Assembly (NCBI RefSeq): GCF_036075115.1
Contig: NZ_CP107958.1
Coordinates: 5,084,001-5,148,000, forward strand
DNA length: 64,000 nt
Direction: 5' to 3'
DNA from: Streptomyces sp. NBC_00377
GTDB lineage: Bacteria; Actinomycetota; Actinomycetes; Streptomycetales; Streptomycetaceae
Shown: positions 9,251 to 17,724 of the stretch, piece after piece
How the letters are laid out: each line of letters opens with the position of its first letter
Position numbering within the stretch: the stretch's first letter is position 1
Made by a program: the position numbers and the translations under genes
The notes under the pieces: model-generated
The model's input: only the letters and a program-made list of their open reading frames with translations
What the model was told of the DNA's origin: nothing
The model's database searches: none

Positions 9251-10702
9251 ATGCCCACGTCGGCCCCCGCCAAGGTCCCCGCCCCTGAACAGCCGGGAGC
9301 CACGCCTCTCTACGGCGCCCTCGATCGCTACTTCAAGATCTCCGAACGGGGCAGCACGCTGCCCCGCGAGATCCGGGGCGGTTTCGCCACCTTCTTCGCG
9401 ATGGCGTACATCATCGTGCTCAACCCGATCATCCTCGGCAGCGCGAAGGACATGTACGGGCATCAGCTCGACAATGGCCAGCTGGTCACCGCCACCTGTG
9501 TGACGGCCGCCTTCACCACTCTCCTCATGGGCGTGATCGGGAACGTGCCCATCGCGCTCGCCGCCGGCCTCGGGGTCAACTCGGTCGTCGCGCTCCAGCT
9601 CGCGCCCCGGATGTCCTGGCCGGACGCCATGGGCATGGTCGTACTCGCCGGCTTCGTGGTCATGATCCTGGTCGCCACCGGTCTGCGCGAGCGCGTCATG
9701 AACGCGGTGCCCTTCGGCCTGCGCAAGGCGATCAGCATCGGTATCGGCCTGTTCATCATGCTGATCGGGCTCGTGGACTCCGGCTTCGTCAGCCGCATCC
9801 CGGACGCCGCCCACACCACCGTCCCGCTCCAGCTCGGCGCCGACGGTCACCTGAACGGCTGGCCGGTCCTCGTCTTCATCCTGGGCGCCCTGCTCACGCT
9901 GGCCCTGATCACCCGAAAGGTGCCCGGCGCGATCCTCATCTCGATCGTCGCGATGACCGTCCTCGCGCTGATCATCAACGCCGTCGCGACGATCCCGTCC
10001 TGGGGTCTCACCACCCCCGAGTGGCCCGGCAACCCCGTCGCCACCCCCGACTTCGGGCTCATCGGCGAGTTCAGCCTGTTCGGCGGCTTCGGCAAGGTCG
10101 GCGTCCTGACCGGAATCCTCTTCGTCTTCACGGTCCTGCTGTCGTGCTTCTTCGACGCGATGGGCACGATCATGGGCGTCAGCGACGAGGCCAAGCTGAC
10201 CGACGCCAAGGGTGAGATGCCCGGCATCAACAAGGTCCTCTTCGTCGACGGCCTCGCGGTCGCCGCGGGCGGTGCCAGCTCCTCCTCCGCCACCACTGCC
10301 TTCGTGGAGTCCACGGCCGGGGTCGGCGAGGGCGCCCGCACCGGCTTCGCGAACCTCGTCACCGGCGGTCTGTTCACCCTCGCGCTGTTCCTCACGCCCG
10401 TCGCCACGATGGTCCCGGCCCAGGCCGCCACCCCCGCCCTGCTCGCGGTGGGCTTCCTGATCCTGGCGGGCTCGGTCAAGGAGATCGACTGGGCCGATCA
10501 CACGATCGCGATCCCGGCCTTCATCACGATGGTGATGATGCCGTTCACCTACTCGATCACCAACGGCATCGGCATGGGCTTCATCACCTTCGTGCTGCTG
10601 CGCCTGGCGGCCGGGCGCGGCCGGGAGATCCCGGTACCGATGTACGTGGTCTCCGCCGTCTTCACCTTCTACTACCTGATGCCGGCCCTCGGCCTCACCT
10701 GA
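9251..10702 (+). CDS. NCS2-family purine permease, AzgA-like
   Basis: About 483 residues with at least twelve hydrophobic segments. After a short Pro/Ala-rich N-terminus comes ISERGSTLPREIRGGFATFF, typical of the AzgA branch of NCS2 transporters, followed by FFDAMGTIMGVSDEAKL and SSATTAFVESTAGVGEGART in the substrate region. AzgA members import hypoxanthine, guanine or adenine with protons; the exact purine here is inferred. The ATG at 9251 was preferred to a TTG at 9212 because conserved sequence begins there and TAGGAAAC lies upstream. It is divergent from the DUF2530 gene and converges on a ribbon-helix-helix gene through a shared terminator. Confidence 0.88.
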   Translation: MPTSAPAKVPAPEQPGATPLYGALDRYFKISERGSTLPREIRGGFATFFAMAYIIVLNPIILGSAKDMYGHQLDNGQLVTATCVTAAFTTLLMGVIGNVPIALAAGLGVNSVVALQLAPRMSWPDAMGMVVLAGFVVMILVATGLRERVMNAVPFGLRKAISIGIGLFIMLIGLVDSGFVSRIPDAAHTTVPLQLGADGHLNGWPVLVFILGALLTLALITRKVPGAILISIVAMTVLALIINAVATIPSWGLTTPEWPGNPVATPDFGLIGEFSLFGGFGKVGVLTGILFVFTVLLSCFFDAMGTIMGVSDEAKLTDAKGEMPGINKVLFVDGLAVAAGGASSSSATTAFVESTAGVGEGARTGFANLVTGGLFTLALFLTPVATMVPAQAATPALLAVGFLILAGSVKEIDWADHTIAIPAFITMVMMPFTYSITNGIGMGFITFVLLRLAAGRGREIPVPMYVVSAVFTFYYLMPALGLT

Positions 10703-10717
10703 TGCCGGCCCCCCGGC

Positions 10718-10757
10718 CTCACCTGAGCCCCGCCCGCCCCGCGGCGGCTCAGGTGAG
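10718..10757. terminator. Bidirectional hairpin terminator between permease and RHH gene
   Basis: CTCACCTGAGCC (10718-10729) and GGCTCAGGTGAG (10746-10757) make a perfect 12-bp stem with a 16-base loop, 15 bases after the permease stop. Its right arm overlaps the last codons of the convergent RHH gene. Confidence 0.75.
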
Positions 10758-10931
10758 CCCGTAGAACTTCTCCGTCTCCTCGACGGCGGTCTGGAACCGC
10801 TCGTCGAAGTCATCGCGAATGAGCGTCTGGACCACATAGTCCTGGACGCTCATTCCCCTTTTCGCCGCATGCTGCCGGAGCCGTTCGAGCAGCTCCCCGT
10901 CTATCCGCAGGCTGAGCACAGTGGTCCCCAT
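10749..10931 (-). CDS. Small ribbon-helix-helix (CopG-like) protein
   Basis: 60 residues. The N-terminal strand TTVLSLRIDGELL followed by helices ERLRQHAAKRGMSVQDYVVQTLI matches the ribbon-helix-helix fold found in CopG/Arc-type DNA-binding proteins and antitoxins. No toxin gene is adjacent, so it may be a lone regulator. The ATG at 10931 directly precedes the beta strand. The gene is convergent with the purine permease and shares its terminator. Confidence 0.75.
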   Translation of the reverse strand: MGTTVLSLRIDGELLERLRQHAAKRGMSVQDYVVQTLIRDDFDERFQTAVEETEKFYGLT

Positions 10932-11052
10932 GAGACGAGGGTCGCGGGCACGTACCGCAATCCGGTCACTTTCCGCTGCCTCATCACTCGTTCGAGTGAC
11001 GGTGAGGTTTCCGTGGCCGGCGTTACGGGGAATCGCGGGACGTGCCAGCTTG

Positions 11053-11080
11053 TTTAGCGAGAGTAATGAGTTACGCTAAA
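11053..11080. promoter_or_regulatory. Probable MarR operator (28-bp dyad)
   Basis: TTTAGCG (11053-11059) and CGCTAAA (11074-11080) are perfect inverted arms separated by 14 bases, centred 18 bases before the likely start codon of the MarR gene. Size and position fit an autoregulatory operator. The surrounding AT-rich TAATGAGTTA could hold the promoter -10 region. Confidence 0.6.
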
Positions 11081-11083
11081 GAG

Positions 11084-11521
11084 ATGCCTGACCTCACCCA
11101 TGGCGACGACGCTGCCGCCGTGAACTCCCTGCGCTCGGCCGTGATGCGGCTGTCCCGTCGCCTCAAGCACCAGCGGGTCGACGAATCGCTCAGCCCGACC
11201 GAGATGTCGGTGCTCGGCACCCTCTCCCTGTGCGGCAGTGCCACCCCGGGCGAACTCGCCCGCAAGGAGCATGTGCAGCCGCCGTCGATGACCCGCATCG
11301 TGGCACTGCTGGAGGCCAAGGGCCTGGTCCGGCTGGAGCCGCACCCCGAGGACCGGCGCCAGAAGGTCGTCACCAAGACCGAGCAGGCCGAGGCCATGCT
11401 CGAGGAGAGCCGCGCCAAGCGCAACGCCTTCCTGGCCACGCTGGTCGACGGCCTCGACGAGGACGAGTGGGCGAAACTGCGCGCCGCCGCCCCCGTACTG
11501 GAGAAACTCGCACACCTGTAG
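11084..11521 (+). CDS. MarR-family transcriptional regulator
   Basis: About 145 residues, the usual MarR length. The winged helix is visible: SLSPTEMSVLGTLSLCGSAT, then recognition helix VQPPSMTRIVALLEAKGLV, then wing LEPHPEDRRQKVV. Flanking helices form the dimer interface. The ATG at 11084 (MPDLTHGDD) was chosen because an upstream in-frame ATG at 11066 would sit inside the probable operator. An MFS exporter gene begins 57 bases downstream on the same strand, so the pair probably forms an autoregulated operon in which a ligand relieves repression of the exporter. The ligand is unknown. Confidence 0.87.
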   Translation: MPDLTHGDDAAAVNSLRSAVMRLSRRLKHQRVDESLSPTEMSVLGTLSLCGSATPGELARKEHVQPPSMTRIVALLEAKGLVRLEPHPEDRRQKVVTKTEQAEAMLEESRAKRNAFLATLVDGLDEDEWAKLRAAAPVLEKLAHL

Positions 11522-11578
11522 ACAGCCGCCACCTGTCGACAGCCGTCACCCGCAGGCAGCCAAGAGGAGGCGACCTTT

Positions 11579-12952
11579 TTGAGTTCGGGACCCGGAGCAC
11601 ACTCCGCCCCCGCACCGACCACCCACGAGACCCTTGCCGGGAAGCCCGCACCGGGCACCGGCAAGTCATCCAAGTCATCCATGTTCAGCTCCCTGAAGGT
11701 CAGGAACTACCGCCTGTTCTTCATGGGCCAGGTCGTCTCCAACATCGGCACCTGGATGCAGCGCATCGCCCAGGACTGGCTGGTGCTCAGCCTCACCGGC
11801 TCCGCCACCGCCGTCGGCGTCACGACGGCCCTCCAGTTCCTGCCGATGCTCCTCTTCGGCCTCTACGGCGGCGTCCTCGTCGACCGGCTGCCCAAGCGCC
11901 GAACACTCCTGTTCACCCAGTCCGCGATGGCCCTCACCGGCATCGCGCTCGCCGTCCTCAGCCTCTCCGGCCACGTCCAGGTCTGGCACGTCTACGTCGC
12001 CGCCTTCGCCGTCGGCCTCGCGACCGTCCTGGACAACCCGGCCCGCCAGACCTTCGTCTCCGAGATGGTCGGCCCCGACCAGCTCCAGAACGCGGTCAGC
12101 CTCAACTCCGCGAACTTCCAGTCGGCCCGGCTGATCGGCCCCGCCGTGGCCGGCGTGATGATCACCGGCGTCGGCACCGGCTGGGCGTTCCTCTTCAACG
12201 GCCTGTCCTTCGTCGCCCCCCTCGCCGGCCTGCTGCTGATGCGCTCGCGCGAACTGCACGTCGTCGAGCGCACCCCGCGCGGCAAGGGCCAGCTGCGGGA
12301 GGGCCTCCAGTACGTCGCCGGGCGCCCCGACCTGATCTGGACGATCGTCCTGGTCGGGTTCGTCAGCACCTTCGGCTTCAACTTCCCCGTCTACCTCTCC
12401 GCCTTCGCCGACGACGTCTTCCACGCGGGCGCGGGCTCCTACAGCCTCTTCAACACCCTGATGGCGGTGGGCTCGCTGGCGGGCGCCCTGCTCGCGGCCC
12501 GGCGCGGCACGGCCCGGATGCGGGTGCTGGTCGCCGGCGCGGTGGCCTTCGGCACGATGGAGATCGTGGCCTCCGCGGCACCCTCCCTGTGGCTGTTCGC
12601 CCTGCTCATGGCCCCGATCGGCATGTTCGGCATGACGGTCAACGTCACCGCCAACAGCAGCGTCCAGATGAGCACCGACCCGGCCATGCGGGGCCGGGTG
12701 ATGGCCCTCTACATGATGGTGTTCATGGGCGGCGCCCCGATCGGCGCGCCGATCGCCGGCTGGATCACCGACGCCTACGGCGTCCGGGCGGGCCTGGCGT
12801 CGGGCGGCGCCGTCTCGGCGGCAGCGGCCCTCACCGTCGGCCTGGTCCTGGCCCGCATGGGCAACCTCCGCCTCTCGGTCGGCTGGCACCACGGTCACCC
12901 GAGCGTGCGCCTCGTCCCACGGGCGGACCGGGAACTGGCCACGGTGGCCTGA
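11579..12952 (+). CDS. MFS transporter (MFS_3/EntS-like exporter)
   Basis: 457 residues with about twelve membrane helices. The first helix block YRLFFMGQVVSNIGTWMQRI and the loop LVDRLPKRRTLLF match the MFS_3 group that includes the enterobactin exporter EntS. The start is TTG at 11579, supported by the strong GAGGAGG site at 11564-11570; the first 35 residues are a hydrophilic Ser/Pro-rich extension. It follows a MarR gene and is likely its regulatory target, pointing to export of a toxic compound or natural product. It converges on an acetyltransferase gene with nine bases between the stops. Confidence 0.88.
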   Translation: MSSGPGAHSAPAPTTHETLAGKPAPGTGKSSKSSMFSSLKVRNYRLFFMGQVVSNIGTWMQRIAQDWLVLSLTGSATAVGVTTALQFLPMLLFGLYGGVLVDRLPKRRTLLFTQSAMALTGIALAVLSLSGHVQVWHVYVAAFAVGLATVLDNPARQTFVSEMVGPDQLQNAVSLNSANFQSARLIGPAVAGVMITGVGTGWAFLFNGLSFVAPLAGLLLMRSRELHVVERTPRGKGQLREGLQYVAGRPDLIWTIVLVGFVSTFGFNFPVYLSAFADDVFHAGAGSYSLFNTLMAVGSLAGALLAARRGTARMRVLVAGAVAFGTMEIVASAAPSLWLFALLMAPIGMFGMTVNVTANSSVQMSTDPAMRGRVMALYMMVFMGGAPIGAPIAGWITDAYGVRAGLASGGAVSAAAALTVGLVLARMGNLRLSVGWHHGHPSVRLVPRADRELATVA

Positions 12953-12961
12953 CGGCGTGAG

Positions 12962-13507
12962 TCACCCGGAGGAGGCGGCAGGGGGCCGCACCCTCCGGGC
13001 CAGCACCTGGCCCGGCCACGCGTGTTCGCCGACGGTGTAGGCATCGGTCGAGGTGAAGCCGTTGGCCTCGTAGTACGCGACGAGCTTGCGGTCGTCGCCC
13101 GCGTAGCAGTCCACCCGCAGCAGCCCGACGCCCGCCCGCCGGGTCTCCTCGGCGGCGTGCGCGAGCAGGGCGCTGCCCACCCCGTGGCCCTTGAAGCGGC
13201 GGTCGGAGGCGAGCCAGTGGATGTACCGCTCGGGTTCCCCGGGCGGCGGGAGATGGGCCAGATACGCGCCGGGCGAGTCGGTGAGGGTGAGCGCGGCGGC
13301 CGGTACGCCGTCGGCCTCGGCGATGAACGCCCGGCCCTCGTCGATGTACCGGGCGACCGACTCCACCGTCTTCGTGCTCCGGGACAGGGGGTTCGTTCCC
13401 CACTGGCCGGGGCGCCCCTGCGCGACCAGCCACTCCACGCTGCTGTCGAGCATGGCGAGTATCACGGGGACGTCGTCGGGTCCGCCTTCTCTGATGGTGA
13501 TCCGCAT
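12962..13507 (-). CDS. GNAT-family N-acetyltransferase
   Basis: 181 residues. GNAT features include an N-terminal strand MRITIREGGPDDVPVILAML, the central strands VPAAALTLTD, the acetyl-CoA pyrophosphate loop RFKGHGVGSALLAHAAEE (a Q/RxxGxG/A variant) and the C-terminal YYEANGF. The substrate is not evident. The ATG at 13507 begins directly at the first strand; another ATG four codons upstream is possible. Divergent from the 2H phosphodiesterase gene with 51 bases between starts. Confidence 0.85.
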   Translation of the reverse strand: MRITIREGGPDDVPVILAMLDSSVEWLVAQGRPGQWGTNPLSRSTKTVESVARYIDEGRAFIAEADGVPAAALTLTDSPGAYLAHLPPPGEPERYIHWLASDRRFKGHGVGSALLAHAAEETRRAGVGLLRVDCYAGDDRKLVAYYEANGFTSTDAYTVGEHAWPGQVLARRVRPPAASSG

Positions 13508-13558
13508 GACGCCCATCATGCCGGGCGGGCGGCCCCGCCGACCGGGAAACTCGGGGGC

Positions 13559-14131
13559 ATGAGACTCTTCGCCGCCGTGCTGCCCCCGGACGACATCGCC
13601 GACGAACTCGCCGCCGTGACCGCCCGGTTGCGCACACTGTCCGGTACGGACGGGCTGCGCTGGACGGCCCGCCCCGGCTGGCACTTCACCCTCGCCTTCT
13701 ACGGCGACGTCGACGACGGCCTCGTACCGGAACTCTCGGCACGGCTGGAGCGGGCCGCGCACCGGCACGCACCCTTCCCGCTGGCCGTGCGTGGCGGGGG
13801 CCAGTTCGGGCACGGGCGGGTGCTGTGGGCCGGTGCGGCCGGGGACGTGCCCGCGCTGCGGCTGCTGGCCGACCGGGCCGAGGCGGCGGGTCGCAGGGCG
13901 GGCGTGGAGATGGGGGAGCACCGCCGCTACCGGGCCCACCTGACGCTGGCCCGCAGCCGTGACGCCGTGGACACCGGGCCGTGCGTCGAGGCGCTGGACG
14001 CCTTCGAGGGCCGTACCTGGGCGGTGGAGGAACTGGTGCTGGTACGCAGCACCCTGCCGAGGTCCGGCACTCCCGGGGAGCAGCCCCGTTACGAGCCGGT
14101 CGGTCGCTGGGCGCTCGGCGGAGCCGGTTAG
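13559..14131 (+). CDS. thpR: RNA 2',3'-cyclic phosphodiesterase
   Basis: 190 residues with the two HxTx motifs that define 2H phosphoesterases: WHFTLAFYGDV near residue 40 and RAHLTLAR near residue 130. The start MRLFAAVLPP is typical of ThpR/LigT proteins. These enzymes open 2',3'-cyclic phosphates on RNA and can join tRNA half molecules in vitro; the physiological role in actinomycetes is unclear. A tiny membrane-protein gene follows nine bases downstream. No obvious ribosome site precedes the ATG beyond ACTCGGGGG. Confidence 0.87.
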   Translation: MRLFAAVLPPDDIADELAAVTARLRTLSGTDGLRWTARPGWHFTLAFYGDVDDGLVPELSARLERAAHRHAPFPLAVRGGGQFGHGRVLWAGAAGDVPALRLLADRAEAAGRRAGVEMGEHRRYRAHLTLARSRDAVDTGPCVEALDAFEGRTWAVEELVLVRSTLPRSGTPGEQPRYEPVGRWALGGAG

Positions 14132-14140
14132 GCTCGACAC

Positions 14141-14230
14141 GTGGACCCGAAGACCCGGAACCGGATCATGGCCGGTGCGCTTGTGCTGATGTTCGTCGTG
14201 GTGGCCCTGACGGCGGCACTCGGCAGATAG
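14141..14230 (+). CDS. Very small membrane protein (29 aa)
   Basis: GTG at 14141 opens a 29-residue frame: a basic N-terminus VDPKTRNRI, then one hydrophobic helix MAGALVLMFVVVALTAALG and a terminal Arg. This single-helix layout and its location right after the 2H phosphodiesterase resemble conserved short membrane proteins in Streptomyces. Support is limited to composition, position and the clean hydrophobic helix. Function unknown. Confidence 0.5.
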   Translation: MDPKTRNRIMAGALVLMFVVVALTAALGR

Positions 14231-14531
14231 CCCGCTCCGCCGACGAGGCCGCGGCCGCGGCGCAGACCCAGGGGTGAGCGGGGAGCGCCGGGGAACCGCG
14301 CGTCCTTCGCCGTGCGCGAGCCGTGCGTCGCCGGTCGCGCGGTTCCCCGCCGCCTCTCGGACGCCCCGTTCCGGCAGGCGCCCCGATCCCATCCGTGCCC
14401 GGTCTACCGAGCGCCCGGTCTACCGAGCGCCCGGTCTACCGAGTGGGCGAGCTACCCGGCGTCCGAGCCGCCGAGTACTCGAGCTGTGGTGTGCCGGATC
14501 GACCAGGCGCCCGGGCCACCAGGCGCCCGGG
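14231..14531. repeat. Intergenic stretch with short GC-rich repeats
   Basis: No gene seen. Between 14398 and 14446 the unit CGGTCTACCGAGCGCC occurs about three times in tandem, the last copy degenerate. Near 14508-14540, CCAGGCGCCCGGGC occurs twice, overlapping the end of the broken AKR gene. The left third contains nothing notable. Confidence 0.55.
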
Positions 14532-15383
14532 CTACCAGGCGAAGGCCTCCGGGGACGGGCCCGGGCCGGGGAAGACCTCGTCCAGGCCCGCCAGCAGTTC
14601 CTCGCCCAGCTCCATTTCGACCGCCCGCAGAGCCGAGTCGAGCTGCTCGGCGGTGCGCGGACCGACGATCGGGCCGGTCACCCCGGGCCGGGTGAGCAGC
14701 CAGGCCAGGGCGGCCTCGCCGGGTTCGGCCCCGTGCTTCTCGAGAAGGTCCTCGTAAGCCTGGATCTGCGCGCGGGTCTTGGTGTCGGCGAGGGCGTCGG
14801 CGGCCCGCCCGGAGGCGCGGCGACCGCCCTCGGCCTGCTTCTTGATGACCCCGCCCAGCAGCCCGCCGTGCAGCGGCGACCAGGGGATGACCCCGAGGCC
14901 GTACTCCTGCGAGGCCGGGATCACCTCCATCTCGGCGCGCCGCTCGGCCAGGTTGTACAGGCACTGCTCGCTGACGAGCCCGATGGTGCCGCCACGGCGG
15001 GCGGCTGTCTCGTTGGCCTGGGCGATCTTGTAGCCGGGGAAGTTGGACGATCCGGCGTAGAGGATCTTGCCCTGTTGCACGAGCACGTCGACGGCCTGCC
15101 AGATCTCCTCGAAGGGAGTGCTGCGGTCGACGTGGTGGAACTGGTAGAGGTCGATGTGGTCGGTGCCGAGCCGCTTGAGGCTGGCGTCGACGGCCCGCCG
15201 GATGTTCAGCGCGGAGAGCTTGTCGTGGTTGGGCCAGGCGTCGCCGTCGGCGGCCATGTTGCCGTACACCTTGGTGGCGAGGACGACCTTGTCCCGGCGC
15301 CCGCCGCCCTTGGCGAACCAGCTGCCGATGATCTCCTCGGTACGGCCCTTGTTCTCACCCCAGCCGTACACATTCGCGGTGTC
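14532..15383 (-). pseudogene. Host aldo/keto reductase, 3' fragment cut off by an integrative element
   Basis: The minus strand encodes DTANVYGWGENKG through to PGPSPEAFAW*, about 284 residues of an AKR of the YhdN/PdxI-like group. It keeps the lysine segment VLATKVYGNM and the histidine segment YQFHHVDR. The first 48 or so residues are missing: immediately before DTA the frame runs into element sequence and a TGA stop. The missing part lies on the same strand 3.5 kb away (18876-19040), with matching register across the junction. Without its start and promoter the fragment is not expected to give a functional enzyme, unless an internal GTG is used. Confidence 0.88.
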
Positions 15384-15402
15384 CCAAGTTCAATTTTGAC
15401 GC
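15361..15402. other. Left attachment junction (attL)
   Basis: Host AKR codons (CAGCCGTACACATTCGCG) run to the central GT at 15379-15380. Element sequence follows, ten bases and then the arm CAATTTTGACGC at 15391-15402. The GC-rich host side and AT-richer element side meet abruptly. Confidence 0.75.
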
Positions 15403-15470
15403 CATGATCCGAACCACATACCGTCCCCCCTTGTGCACGATGCGTGCTGCGGGGGAGAGGGAGAACGGGC

Positions 15471-17120
15471 ATGGCGAGAGTTCTGGGTGTGGTCCGTCTG
15501 TCGAGGGTGTCGGACGAGACCACATCGCCGGAGCGTCAGCGTCGGTCCATCCAGCGATGGGCCGACCAGGAGGGGCACGTTGTCGTGGGATGGGTCGAGG
15601 ACATCGACGTGTCTGGCGGGGTAGAGCCGTGGAAGCGCCCGGAGTTCGGCAAGTGGCTGCCTTCGACCATCGGAAAGGAGGTCAGCGCGATCGAGCACAG
15701 GATCGCGATGGAGGAGTCGCGCGCCGATGAGTACGACATCCTCTGCGCGCTGAAGATCGACCGCCTCTCGCGGCGCGTGCTGCACGTGCACACCCTCCTG
15801 GAGTGGTGCGAGAAGAACGGCAAGGAGGTAGCCACCGTCGAGGACGGGATCAACCTGAACACGCAGATGGGGAAGCTCCTCCTGAGCCTGATCGCGTCCT
15901 TCGCGGAGGGGGAGCTAGAAGCCCTCAAGGCGCGGGCCAAGTCGTCCTACAACCACCTGGTGAAGGAGGGACGCTGGCGCGGTGGCCGCACTCCGTATGG
16001 GTACCGCGAGGAGAAGCAGGAGACCGGCGAGGGGTGGAAGCTGGTGCCGGACGACTACGGAACGGACACGGCCGGGACGCTTCGCGAGATCGTTCGCCGT
16101 CTCATCGAAGGTGAGTCGGCGAACAGCATCGCGCAGTGGCTCAACGAGGACACGTCCAAGACCCCGACGTCCCTGGACGCCCAGATGATCCGGAGCGGCA
16201 AGACCCCGAAGGGGAGCCGCTGGACCGCCGCGAACACGTCCAAGGTCGTGCGCTCCCGCTGTGTCCTGGGGCAGATGGAAGTGACTGAGGAAGTGATGGT
16301 TGACGGGAAGAAGGTGAAGCGGACCCGAGTCGTCCGGGACGCCGATGGCCAGCCTCTTCAGCGCGCGGAGCCCTTGATCACGCAGGAGGAGTGGGAGTTG
16401 GCCAACAAGAAGCTGGACGAGAACACCAGTCAGCGCAACGGAAACCGCAAGGGCGGCTCACCCCTGCTCCGGGTTGCGTTCTGCACCTGTGGGGAACCCG
16501 CGTATCTCGGCCCCGGCCGTAACTGGCCCTACTACCGCTGCGCCTCGCGGACCACCCACAAGCCGTGCCCGACCGGAAGCAAGGGCATTGCGGCTCACAC
16601 GCTGGAGGACGCCGTGGAGAAGGCGTTCCTCCTCGCCGCAGGGGACGTCGAGATCGTCCGGAAGGTCTTCCGTCCGGGGGTGGACTACACGCGCGACATC
16701 GAGGAAGTGAACCGTGGCTTGGCGGACCTGCGGGAAGACCGCGAGGCGGGCCTCTACTCCAGCGAGCTGGGCAAGCAGGAGTACCGCGAGACGTACAAGC
16801 GGCTGGACGCGCGACGCGAGCAACTCATCGCCCAGCCCACACGACCGGACACCTGGGAGGAGATCCCCACGGGAGAGACCTACCGGGAGCGGTGGAGCAA
16901 GCTGTCGACCCAGCACGAGAAGGGCAAGGAGCTCCGTGCCGCAGGGGCCAAGGCTGTCATCCACGCAGAGCCGATCCGGGGGATGACGGCCGCGCAGGCC
17001 ATGTCCGTGGACGGCCATGACGGCATGTGGCAGCACTCCGTCGGACGGGTTGAGGTTCTGATCCCGATGGACTTCAAGCAGCGCGTACGCAACATGGCAG
17101 CGATTCGCAGCGAAGAGTGA
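15471..17120 (+). CDS. Large serine recombinase (integrase)
   Basis: 549 residues. The resolvase-type catalytic domain starts GVVRLSRVSDETTSPERQRR, with Ser11 as the probable nucleophile, and contains LKIDRLSRRVLHVHTLLEW. The recombinase domain follows (GRWRGGRTPYGYRE), then the zinc-ribbon domain with CTCGEPAYLGPGR and YRCASRTTHKPC, and a coiled coil (IEEVNRGLADLREDREAG) near residues 410-455. This is the architecture of phiC31-type integrases that join attP and attB without host factors. The ATG at 15471 is preceded by GGGGAGAGGGAG. A terminator hairpin lies just after the stop. The att site lies 80 bases upstream, the usual int-attP arrangement. No excision-directionality factor was recognised. 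Confidence 0.93.
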   Translation: MARVLGVVRLSRVSDETTSPERQRRSIQRWADQEGHVVVGWVEDIDVSGGVEPWKRPEFGKWLPSTIGKEVSAIEHRIAMEESRADEYDILCALKIDRLSRRVLHVHTLLEWCEKNGKEVATVEDGINLNTQMGKLLLSLIASFAEGELEALKARAKSSYNHLVKEGRWRGGRTPYGYREEKQETGEGWKLVPDDYGTDTAGTLREIVRRLIEGESANSIAQWLNEDTSKTPTSLDAQMIRSGKTPKGSRWTAANTSKVVRSRCVLGQMEVTEEVMVDGKKVKRTRVVRDADGQPLQRAEPLITQEEWELANKKLDENTSQRNGNRKGGSPLLRVAFCTCGEPAYLGPGRNWPYYRCASRTTHKPCPTGSKGIAAHTLEDAVEKAFLLAAGDVEIVRKVFRPGVDYTRDIEEVNRGLADLREDREAGLYSSELGKQEYRETYKRLDARREQLIAQPTRPDTWEEIPTGETYRERWSKLSTQHEKGKELRAAGAKAVIHAEPIRGMTAAQAMSVDGHDGMWQHSVGRVEVLIPMDFKQRVRNMAAIRSEE

Positions 17121-17141
17121 CGAAGCCGAAGGGCGAGAGGA

Positions 17142-17180
17142 GCCGAGGCGGCCCCGAACGCGGGGTCCTCTCGGCCTTTG
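17142..17180 (+). terminator. Hairpin terminator after the integrase gene
   Basis: GCCGAG (17142-17147) pairs with CTCGGC (17170-17175) and an inner CCCC pairs with GGGG around a six-base loop, with a few mismatches between. CTTTGT follows. It lies 22 bases after the integrase stop. Confidence 0.6.
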
Positions 17181-17382
17181 TAGGATGCCCGGCAGGTCGT
17201 TGCCGTCGCTCCCGACCGCACGAGACCGAGTCCGGGCATCACGCCCTGGGCGCCACCTGTGATGAGAGACCGCGCCGTCCGGCGCCGGTCCCCCCCCGCG
17301 AAGAAAGGGAGGCACATGTCCCGCCGTCCGGCGGGGGTTACCGGCGCATTCGTGCGCCTCACAGGAAGGGGCCCGACAAACC

Positions 17383-17694
17383 GTGGGAGCCATCACCACC
17401 AAGGGGCGCAAGCTCCACGAGATCGGGCACGTCCCGTACGAGCAGGCGTTCCTCATTGGCGACCTGTCCACCAGCAACATCACCATGCCCGCCGGCGAGC
17501 CCAAGGCCGGGAAGACGAACTTCGCCGCTGGGATGTCCGCCGCCCTCCTGAACGGTATTCGGCGACAAGTACTCGATCACTGTCGAGCACCAGACGGACT
17601 CTCCGCGTCGACGCGCCGCCAGCGAGATGTATGTGAACATGGTGCGCCTCTCCGAGACTGTCAAAAAAGCCGGCGCATCGGCGAGGGCGCCTGA
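17383..17694 (+). pseudogene. Decayed P-loop NTPase gene inside the element
   Basis: From GTG 17383, preceded by AGGAAGGGG, the frame encodes HVPYEQAFLIGDLSTSNITM and then a Walker-A-like GEPKAGKTNFAAGMSAALLNG. This is characteristic of RepA/AAA_25-type ATPases of actinomycete plasmids and phages. After about residue 58 the frame turns to arginine-rich nonsense. In the +1 frame, plausible protein (VFGDKYSITVEHQTDSP, then MYVNMVRLSETVKKAG) continues at the same point and runs on without a domain into the AKR upstream region. A small deletion or frameshift near 17555 plus 3' truncation is the simplest reading. It may be the remains of a replication gene. Confidence 0.6.
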
Positions 17695-17724
17695 GGCAGG
17701 CGTACCCGCCGCCCGCCGGACGTC

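Noticed and set aside
9197..10837. 546-codon minus-strand frame opposite the purine permease gene
   Set aside because: Its composition (Gly/Asp/Arg/His-rich, no hydrophobic core) and exact overlap with a clear NCS2 permease show it is a shadow frame.
10749..10931. RHH protein as antitoxin of a toxin-antitoxin pair
   Set aside because: Neighbouring genes are a permease and a MarR regulator; no small toxin-like ORF overlaps or follows.
17316..17636. ATG 17316 frame with a good GAAAGGGAGG site inside the element
   Set aside because: The translated sequence quickly becomes His/Arg/Gln-rich and runs out of frame with the recognisable P-loop segment, so it is probably not a real protein.
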